A program made the position numbers and the translations under genes. The notes under the pieces are model-generated. The model searched no databases and was not told the origin of the DNA. It saw nothing but the letters and a program-made list of their open reading frames with translations. Below are positions 1 to 4,918 of a stretch of DNA of 14,155 nt, piece after piece. This DNA comes from JAWBOD01 sp964651405 (lineage in GTDB: Archaea > Aenigmatarchaeota > Aenigmatarchaeia > Aenigmatarchaeales > Aenigmatarchaeaceae): positions 1 through 14,155 of the forward strand of contig CAZYZB010000022.1 of assembly GCA_964651405.1 (NCBI GenBank). Reading direction: 5' to 3'. The stretch's first letter is position 1. The number at the start of each line of letters is the position of its first letter.

Positions 1-165
1 AACAAGCCAACGCCTTTGCCAAAGAAACTAAGACTAATATCTGCCAGCAAAAAAAAGCCTGCTCCAAGGTGGGCTGATTTGAAAAAATATAATAAGAGGG
101 CTAGGACAAGAAGAATTGCAGTTCATAGGACAAAACACTGGAGACGCGGACGACTTAAAGTCTAA
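1..165 (+). CDS. rpl39e: Ribosomal protein eL39 (L39e), 5' end missing
   Basis: Frame 1 is open from the first base to a TAA at 163-165 and gives 54 residues of a strongly basic, tryptophan-containing peptide. It begins NKPTPLPKKLRL and ends KHWRRGRLKV. This is the eL39 pattern: an N-terminal NKP..KKLRL, a central W, and a C-terminal RRxHWRR-type motif. eL39 is a tiny protein of the archaeal and eukaryotic large ribosomal subunit that lines the peptide exit tunnel. Family members are about 50 residues long, so only the first few codons should lie outside the window. In many archaea eL39 is followed by eL31, aIF6 and prefoldin; here an extra gene intervenes before eL31. Identification is by recalled family pattern. 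Confidence 0.93.
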   Translation, partial: NKPTPLPKKLRLISASKKKPAPRWADLKKYNKRARTRRIAVHRTKHWRRGRLKV

Positions 166-167
166 AA

Positions 168-186
168 ATATTTAAGTGTATAAATC
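168..186 (+). promoter_or_regulatory. AT-rich TATA-like region upstream of the HExxH gene
   Basis: The 39-base gap after eL39 contains ATATTTAAG (168-176) and TATAAAT (179-185), 23 to 33 bases before the ATG at 205. Either could be the TATA box of the next gene. Spacing is less clean than for the other promoters in this window, so read-through from eL39 is also possible. Confidence 0.4.
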
Positions 187-204
187 ATATTTTTTATTGG
201 TATT

Positions 205-657
205 ATGTCTCTACAGCCTTGCGAATGGTGTTATACCTCACCCTTCTTAAGAGAGACTTACGGCGATGACTTATTAGGAAGATATAATTTCTACTTGGGT
301 GATTCTGAAGATTTTCCTGTGCATCCAGATCCTAAAAGAACTATAGTCGGCATGATAAAGCATGATAAAAATGAGATTAGCTTGAGAAGACGCCTTGAAG
401 GAAGGACTAAGTATATCCAAGTATCTAGGAGTTACAGGATTAATGACAAAGAAATACACTTTGAAGGTTTGATTCCTCTAAAATCTATTGAGAAAACAGC
501 AGCTCATGAACTTGAACATGCTTTAGACCGCCAAGAAATGTCTGAATCTAAGATAGATAAGAGGGCCTTGGACAAGTACATAGATTTTTATGTAAGGAAA
601 GAAATAGAAGCATCTCTCAAAGATGCAGAAATAAAGACAAAAGGATATATAGTCTAA
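205..657 (+). CDS. Small HExxH-motif protein, putative zinc metallopeptidase of unknown family
   Basis: This is a 150-residue soluble protein with no signal peptide or membrane segment. Residues 101-105 read HELEH within TAAHELEHALDRQ, which matches the zincin HExxH motif in a helical, Ala/Leu-rich setting. By analogy H101 and H105 would bind zinc and E102 would be catalytic. The third ligand is not obvious; acidic residues in the helical C-terminal part (around 128-141) are candidates. A CxxC pair (C6, C9) near the N-terminus might bind a second metal. The start is the only upstream ATG. I cannot place it in a named family. It lies between eL39 and eL31 in a region otherwise devoted to ribosome assembly and protein targeting, but a ribosome-linked role is a guess. 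An inactive or structural zinc-site protein is an alternative. Confidence 0.72.
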   Translation: MSLQPCEWCYTSPFLRETYGDDLLGRYNFYLGDSEDFPVHPDPKRTIVGMIKHDKNEISLRRRLEGRTKYIQVSRSYRINDKEIHFEGLIPLKSIEKTAAHELEHALDRQEMSESKIDKRALDKYIDFYVRKEIEASLKDAEIKTKGYIV

Positions 658-678
658 CGCTTAAACCAAGAAATAAGC

Positions 679-686
679 TTTAAATA
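679..686 (+). promoter_or_regulatory. TATA box of eL31
   Basis: TTTAAATA is centred about 27 bases before the ATG at 710. That is the archaeal TATA-to-start-site distance, so the transcript probably begins at or next to the start codon (leaderless). No Shine-Dalgarno sequence precedes this ATG. Confidence 0.65.
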
Positions 687-709
687 AATAAGATTAATAC
701 TATGATGTT

Positions 710-1183
710 ATGCCTGAAGAAAAAGTTTTTACTATTCCTTTAAGAGAAGCTTTTGAAAAGGAAAGACAAAAAAGGGCTAGGAACGCTAGCAAGATTGTTA
801 GAGCTTTTCTTACAAGGCATATGAAGTCTGACAACATAAAGATTGGGAAGTCTATTAACGAGGCAATCTGGAAAAGAGGCATAAGCAAACCTCCAAGAAA
901 AGTAAGAATTCATGTTCTAAAGGAAGATGACATAGTTTATTCCGAGCTATTAGGAGTAGACATAAAAACACCTTCTAAAGAAGAGGTAAAGAAAAAAGAG
1001 GAAAAGAAAAAAGGAAAGAAGGAAAAGATAAAGGAAGAGAGAAAGGAGAGAAAGAAGAAGACCATACAAGAAGAAATTCAAGAGGAAGTAAAAGGAAAAC
1101 CAGCAGAAGTTCCTTCAGAAATAAAGCCAGAAGAAAAAACTAAAGAAGCAGAAAAAATAGATGAGTCTAAAGAAAAATCATAA
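710..1183 (+). CDS. rpl31e: Ribosomal protein eL31 (L31e) with a long charged C-terminal tail
   Basis: Residues 1 to about 85 are the eL31 domain: a FTIPLREAF strand, the RNASKIVRAF helix, the segment around KIGKSINEAIWKRGI, and VRIHVLKEDD near the end. eL31 sits near the peptide exit tunnel of the large subunit, close to where targeting factors dock. Family members are usually about 85-100 residues; this one has 157. The extra ~70 residues (about 88-157) are almost entirely Lys and Glu with some Pro and Ser, with no fold signal, so they are probably disordered or a single charged helix. The DNA behind the tail is nearly pure purine on the coding strand (988-1061). Its stop overlaps the end of the convergent aminotransferase gene by 6 bases. 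The start is set by the leaderless-type TATA spacing. Confidence 0.93.
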   Translation: MPEEKVFTIPLREAFEKERQKRARNASKIVRAFLTRHMKSDNIKIGKSINEAIWKRGISKPPRKVRIHVLKEDDIVYSELLGVDIKTPSKEEVKKKEEKKKGKKEKIKEERKERKKKTIQEEIQEEVKGKPAEVPSEIKPEEKTKEAEKIDESKEKS

Positions 1184-2329
1184 TAAAGGCTTTACAGCAA
1201 TTTTCATTCTATTCATACCTTGTTTAATCTGACTGGTTGCATAAGAAATTCTTAAATGTCCTTCACCATTTTCTCCGAAAACAACACCAGGAACAGTAGT
1301 TATATCAGCTCTTTCAACTAAATAATCCGAGAATTGTTGAGAACTCATTCCAGTTCTTTCTATATTCGGAAAGACATAAAATGCTCCATCAGGTTTTTCG
1401 CACTTAATTACTTTCATTGAGTTTAGCTCACCGACTATCAAATCTCTTCTTTCCTTAAATGTGTCAACCATATTTCTTATGAATCTGTCAGTCTCTTCCT
1501 GTTTTTCAAGAGCAGCTATCATTCCATATTGAGATTCTGTACTAGGACATGCTGTAGTGTATTGTTGTGCATTAGAAAGATTAGCAGCAACATTTTTATT
1601 TGGAGGTATTGCAATTCCTAGTCTGTAGCCAGTCATGCAAAGTGTTTTTGAATTAGAATTTACTGTTAGGACGTTGTCAGACAATCTCCTCAGCGGGACA
1701 TGCTTTTTCTCATAAATAATTCTATCATAAACCTCATCAGAGATAATGACAGCGTCATTTTTTTCACATATTTTTGTAGCTTCTTCTATTGTTTTCTCAT
1801 CTTCTACAACTCCTAGAGGATTTTCAGGGTAGTTGAATATTACTATTTTTGGTTTATGTTCTTTTACAGATTTTTCAAAGTTTGATAGGTTTAAAGAAAA
1901 ATTATTTTGTCTATCAAGTTTAAATGGTACAGGACGAGCTCCAACAACTCTTATCAAACCTTCATAATTTGGAAATCCAGGATCAGGATATAGAACTTTA
2001 TCTCCATAATTTGTATATGCTAAAACGCCAAGCGTGAGAGCTCCAGAAGCTCCAGGAGTTATAATAATTTCATCAAAAGAAACGGGTTTTTCAAATACTC
2101 TTGAATAATAGTCTGCAGTAAGCTTTCTTAACTGTGGTAAACCGCAAGTAGGACTGTATTTTGTTTTACCTTCTTTAATAGCCTTTATGATGGCTTCAGT
2201 TACATGTGCTGGTGGATTAAAATCAGGTTCTCCAATATCAAAAGAAATTGTTCGAGGACCCTTCTTCTCTGCTAATTTCCTTATTCCGCTCGGTTTGACA
2301 TCTCTCATTTTTTCAGCAGGTTCCCACAT
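1178..2329 (-). CDS. Class I/II PLP-dependent aminotransferase (aspartate/aromatic type)
   Basis: This fold-type I aminotransferase should move an amino group between an amino acid and a 2-oxo acid using pyridoxal phosphate in the cytoplasm. Counting from the ATG at 2329 (383 residues) one sees the substrate-binding IGEPDF segment near residue 33, KYSPTCGLPQLR, the cofactor-phosphate region PGASGA, FNYPENPLG (the NPxNPTG-like motif), SDEVYD, and SNSKTLCMTGYRLG with the Schiff-base lysine at about residue 228. Length is normal for the family (about 380-400). The frame extends six codons upstream to a TTG at 2347, but the ATG at 2329 lies 26-27 bases from a TATA box, so I prefer it. Substrate cannot be set from motifs; aspartate, alanine or aromatic amino acids are possible. 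It lies antisense between eL31 and aIF6, which are often adjacent in archaea, suggesting an insertion. Confidence 0.9.
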   Translation of the reverse strand: MWEPAEKMRDVKPSGIRKLAEKKGPRTISFDIGEPDFNPPAHVTEAIIKAIKEGKTKYSPTCGLPQLRKLTADYYSRVFEKPVSFDEIIITPGASGALTLGVLAYTNYGDKVLYPDPGFPNYEGLIRVVGARPVPFKLDRQNNFSLNLSNFEKSVKEHKPKIVIFNYPENPLGVVEDEKTIEEATKICEKNDAVIISDEVYDRIIYEKKHVPLRRLSDNVLTVNSNSKTLCMTGYRLGIAIPPNKNVAANLSNAQQYTTACPSTESQYGMIAALEKQEETDRFIRNMVDTFKERRDLIVGELNSMKVIKCEKPDGAFYVFPNIERTGMSSQQFSDYLVERADITTVPGVVFGENGEGHLRISYATSQIKQGMNRMKIAVKPLL

Positions 2330-2350
2330 ATAGAAATTAGGAAGCAAAAA

Positions 2351-2359
2351 GATTTAAAC
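2351..2359 (-). promoter_or_regulatory. TATA box of the aminotransferase
   Basis: Read on the minus strand this is GGTTTAAATC, centred 26-27 bases before the ATG at 2329. It supports that ATG rather than the upstream TTG at 2347, which would lie only about 8 bases from the box. Confidence 0.6.
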
Positions 2360-2364
2360 CGATG

Positions 2365-2373
2365 TTTTAAATA
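2365..2373 (+). promoter_or_regulatory. TATA box of the aIF6-prefoldin-FtsY operon
   Basis: TTTTAAATA is centred 27 bases before the ATG of aIF6 at 2396, giving a leaderless transcript. It lies only about 13 bases from the divergent aminotransferase TATA box, so the two polymerases would compete for nearly the same DNA. Confidence 0.65.
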
Positions 2374-2395
2374 CTTCTATTTCTAAATTCAGAAC

Positions 2396-3061
2396 ATGCC
2401 TTTCAAATTTTTAAGAACAAACTTTTATGGAGACCCCAACATAGGTTTCTATGGTTTTGCTACTGATAGTTATTGCCTTTTAGGAGTCGATCTTCAACAA
2501 GGCATTTTGCAGAAGATTAAGGAGATACTAAAGACTGAAGTTGTCATATCTTCAATAGCAGACATACAACTAGCAGGTTTGTTTGCTTCAGGCAATAGCA
2601 ATGGAATTCTACTTCCAAAAATAACTGAAGACTATGAGTTGAAAAAACTAAAGGAAAGTCTTGATTTAAACATAAGGATATTAGACTTGAGGGAAACTGC
2701 TTTAGGAAACTTGATTTTATGCAACGATAAGGGGTGCCTGATAGCGAATCAGTTGAAGAAATATAAAAAAGAAATTTCTGATACTTTAGGATGTGAAGTT
2801 GAAATAGGAAAAATAGCTGATTTGGACATAGTTGGTTCATGTGCTATTACAAGCAATATAGGCTGCTTATGCCATCGTGAAGCTAATGAAGAAGAGTTAA
2901 AAAGAATAGAAGAGATACTTAAAGTAAAGGTGGATGTAGGTTCCATAAGCTATGGAAGTCCATTTATAAAATCAGGAATAATTGTTAATAGTAAAGGAGT
3001 AGTATTTTCCGAGCAAACAAGTGGAGCTGAGATAGGAAGAATAGAAGAGGTTTTTGGATGA
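2396..3061 (+). CDS. eif6: Translation initiation factor aIF6, ribosome anti-association factor
   Basis: This 221-residue protein has the repeated pentein-type pattern of the eIF6/aIF6 family: the opening NFYGDPNIGFYGFATDSY, then pseudo-repeats with hydrophobic strands followed by small-residue turns, for example ASGNSNGILLP, CNDKGCLIA, TSNIGCLCHREA and IVNSKGVVFSEQTSG. aIF6 binds the 50S subunit near the sarcin-ricin loop and uL14, blocks joining with 30S, and takes part in 50S maturation and recycling. Length is standard for archaea (about 220). The ATG fits the TATA spacing. Its stop overlaps the ATG of the next gene by four bases (ATGA at 3058-3061), which shows translational coupling. 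Some archaea carry the small ribosomal protein gene LX/eL20 right after aIF6; none is present here. Confidence 0.96.
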   Translation: MPFKFLRTNFYGDPNIGFYGFATDSYCLLGVDLQQGILQKIKEILKTEVVISSIADIQLAGLFASGNSNGILLPKITEDYELKKLKESLDLNIRILDLRETALGNLILCNDKGCLIANQLKKYKKEISDTLGCEVEIGKIADLDIVGSCAITSNIGCLCHREANEEELKRIEEILKVKVDVGSISYGSPFIKSGIIVNSKGVVFSEQTSGAEIGRIEEVFG

Positions 3062-3456
3062 AAGATGATATGCAAAAGAAAATAATTCAATTTCAAATGC
3101 TAGAGGCAAACTTAAAAGCAATACAGGAGAGGGAAGAGCTGATAAACGAAAGACTAGCAGAGATAGAGACCACAAAAGCAGCAATAGAGGAGTTAAAGAA
3201 AACAAAACCAGGTAAGACCTTAATACCAATAGGAAGTGGGAATTTCATTTCTGGTAGAATAGAAGACACAGAAGAACTGATAATTGGTATAGGGAGCGGC
3301 GTTGCAATAAAGAAAAAAAGAGAAGATGCTACTGCTATATTAGACAGTAAATCTAAGGAATTTGAAAAAGACTTGAATGATATGAGAAATCAGAGTACAA
3401 CTATTGCTTTTCAATTAGCAAAACTGCAAGAAGAGATAGAAAGATTGCAAGAGTGA
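3058..3456 (+). CDS. pfdA: Prefoldin alpha subunit
   Basis: Prefoldin is a jellyfish-shaped hexamer of two alpha and four beta subunits that captures unfolded proteins and passes them to the thermosome. This 132-residue protein has the alpha-type layout: an N-terminal coiled-coil helix (about 1-48), a central beta-hairpin segment with LIPIGSGNFISG and ELIIGIGSGVAIKK (about 54-95), and a C-terminal coiled coil (about 96-132). The two glycine-rich hairpins separate it from beta subunits. It starts at an ATG that overlaps the aIF6 stop and is preceded by GAGGT (3047-3051), a credible Shine-Dalgarno site at normal spacing; an internal gene of an operon needs one, unlike the leaderless first gene. 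The aIF6-prefoldin-FtsY order is a known archaeal arrangement. Confidence 0.93.
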   Translation: MKDDMQKKIIQFQMLEANLKAIQEREELINERLAEIETTKAAIEELKKTKPGKTLIPIGSGNFISGRIEDTEELIIGIGSGVAIKKKREDATAILDSKSKEFEKDLNDMRNQSTTIAFQLAKLQEEIERLQE

Positions 3457-3460
3457 TAAA

Positions 3461-4849
3461 GTGTTTGGATTCTTAAAGAAAAAGTTAAAGGAAGGAATAG
3501 AAAAAATTTCTAAAGCTGTTTCTGAAAAAGAGGAGAAAAAAATAGAGGAAGCTGTTGAGGAAGTAAAAAAAGAAGAGCATATAGAAGAACCTAAGAAAGA
3601 ACTTGTAAAAGAAGTTGAAAAAGAGATTGAAAAAACAGAAGTGAAAGAACCTGTAGAGGCAAAGGCAGAAGAAATAATAGAAAAGATTTCAGAAGAAAAA
3701 ATAGAAGAAGCAAAAGAGGTTATAGAGACTGCAAAAGAAATAGAGCAAGTTAAAGAAGAAAAGCCTTCTGAAAAAGCAGTTGAGAAATTTGAAAAGGAAA
3801 TTGAAGAAAAATTTATTGAAAAGGAAATTCAGAAACCAGAATATAAAAAGGCTGAAGAAGAATATGAAAAAGTTTTAAAGGAACAAGAAAAAGAAGAAAA
3901 GCCTAAAAGAGGCATTCTAGGAAAATTGTTAAAAAGGAAGCCTAAAGAGGAAAAGCCTCAAGAAGAGAAAGTTGAGAAGGGAATTATAGATAAAATCAAA
4001 AAGAAAATAACTGAAAAGAAAATAGAGGAGGACGATGTTAAGGACTTGCTAAAGGATTTGGAAATGAGCCTCATAAGTTCTGATGTTGCTGTTGGAGTAA
4101 CTGACAAGATTGTTAATGATTTGAGGAACAACTTGGTTGGAAAGTTCATTAAAAGAGGGGAGATCGAAGGCATTATTAAAAAATCATTTAAGGATTCTAT
4201 TCTAGAGATTCTGAATGTCGAAAGCTTTAATCTACTTGATAAGACAAAAACAAAAAAACCATACTTGATTGTTTTCCTAGGATTTAATGGTTCTGGTAAA
4301 ACAACAACCATTGCACGCATCGGTCATTTGTTAAAGAAGAATGGCTTTTCTTGCGTTTTTGCTGCTGCAGATTGTTTTCGTGCAGCCAGCATCGAACAAC
4401 TAGAAGAGCACGGCAAAAAACTAGGCATAGAAGTTATTAAACATAAATATGGAGCAGACCCAGCTGCTGTCATATTTGATGCAGTAAAGCATGCCAAGTC
4501 AAAAGACATAGATGTTGTTTTAGCAGACACTGCTGGAAGAACCCACACTAATGTCAATTTAATGGATGAATTAAAGAAAATCATAAAAGTTAACAAGCCT
4601 GACTTGAAGATACTTGTTGTAGACGCATTGACAGGAAATGATGTTTATGACCAGTGCAAGACTTTTAATGATGCTGTTGGCGTCGACGCTTTAATTATAA
4701 CAAAAGCAGATGTCTATGAGAAGGGTGGAGCAACCTTGTCAGCTTCCTTTACAATTAAGAAACCAATTCTTTATCTTGGTGTTGGACAAGAATATGACGA
4801 CTTGGAAAGGTTTGATTCTAATAAAATTGTTGAAAAATTGCTAGAATAA
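3461..4849 (+). CDS. ftsY: FtsY, signal recognition particle receptor GTPase
   Basis: FtsY docks ribosome-SRP complexes at the membrane by forming a GTP-dependent heterodimer with SRP54. Residues 1 to about 180 are a long Lys/Glu-rich segment opening with FGFLKKKLKEG, probably a basic or amphipathic membrane-contact helix followed by an acidic, helical or disordered linker. The N domain covers about 180-255. The G domain has the P-loop GFNGSGKT at 274-281 (K280), the insertion-box motif DCFRAASIEQL, DTAGR at 356-360 and TKAD near the end. The closing GVGQEYDDLERF is typical of archaeal FtsY. All catalytic motifs are intact. The N-terminal extension is long for an archaeal FtsY. The start is a GTG four bases after the prefoldin stop; no ATG gives a better N-terminus. 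SRP54 lies about 4.8 kb downstream. Confidence 0.96.
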   Translation: MFGFLKKKLKEGIEKISKAVSEKEEKKIEEAVEEVKKEEHIEEPKKELVKEVEKEIEKTEVKEPVEAKAEEIIEKISEEKIEEAKEVIETAKEIEQVKEEKPSEKAVEKFEKEIEEKFIEKEIQKPEYKKAEEEYEKVLKEQEKEEKPKRGILGKLLKRKPKEEKPQEEKVEKGIIDKIKKKITEKKIEEDDVKDLLKDLEMSLISSDVAVGVTDKIVNDLRNNLVGKFIKRGEIEGIIKKSFKDSILEILNVESFNLLDKTKTKKPYLIVFLGFNGSGKTTTIARIGHLLKKNGFSCVFAAADCFRAASIEQLEEHGKKLGIEVIKHKYGADPAAVIFDAVKHAKSKDIDVVLADTAGRTHTNVNLMDELKKIIKVNKPDLKILVVDALTGNDVYDQCKTFNDAVGVDALIITKADVYEKGGATLSASFTIKKPILYLGVGQEYDDLERFDSNKIVEKLLE

Positions 4850-4858
4850 ATTCTTAAC

Positions 4859-4874
4859 TTAGGAAAAAACCTAA
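4859..4874 (+). terminator. Possible weak hairpin after ftsY
   Basis: TTAGG (4859-4863) and CCTAA (4870-4874) form a 5-bp inverted repeat around an A6 loop, ten bases past the FtsY stop. There is no following T tract, and archaeal termination normally relies on T-rich runs, so this may be chance. Confidence 0.2.
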
Positions 4875-4889
4875 TAAAATGTCAATGAT

Positions 4890-4898
4890 ATTTAAATA
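4890..4898 (+). promoter_or_regulatory. TATA box of the beta-propeller gene
   Basis: ATTTAAATA is centred 25-26 bases before the ATG at 4919, again leaderless spacing. It separates this gene from the FtsY operon upstream. Confidence 0.65.
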
Positions 4899-4918
4899 GG
4901 CTTTACTAGAATTATTTT

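Noticed and set aside
2330..2347. TTG start at 2347 for the aminotransferase
   Set aside because: It lies only about 8 bases from the nearer TATA box, while the ATG at 2329 has the spacing common to this window and keeps the whole conserved protein.
3958..4596. Two minus-strand open frames of 90-120 codons
   Set aside because: Both are antisense to the FtsY NG domain, are Ser/Leu-rich reverse readings of purine-rich coding sequence, and lack promoters.
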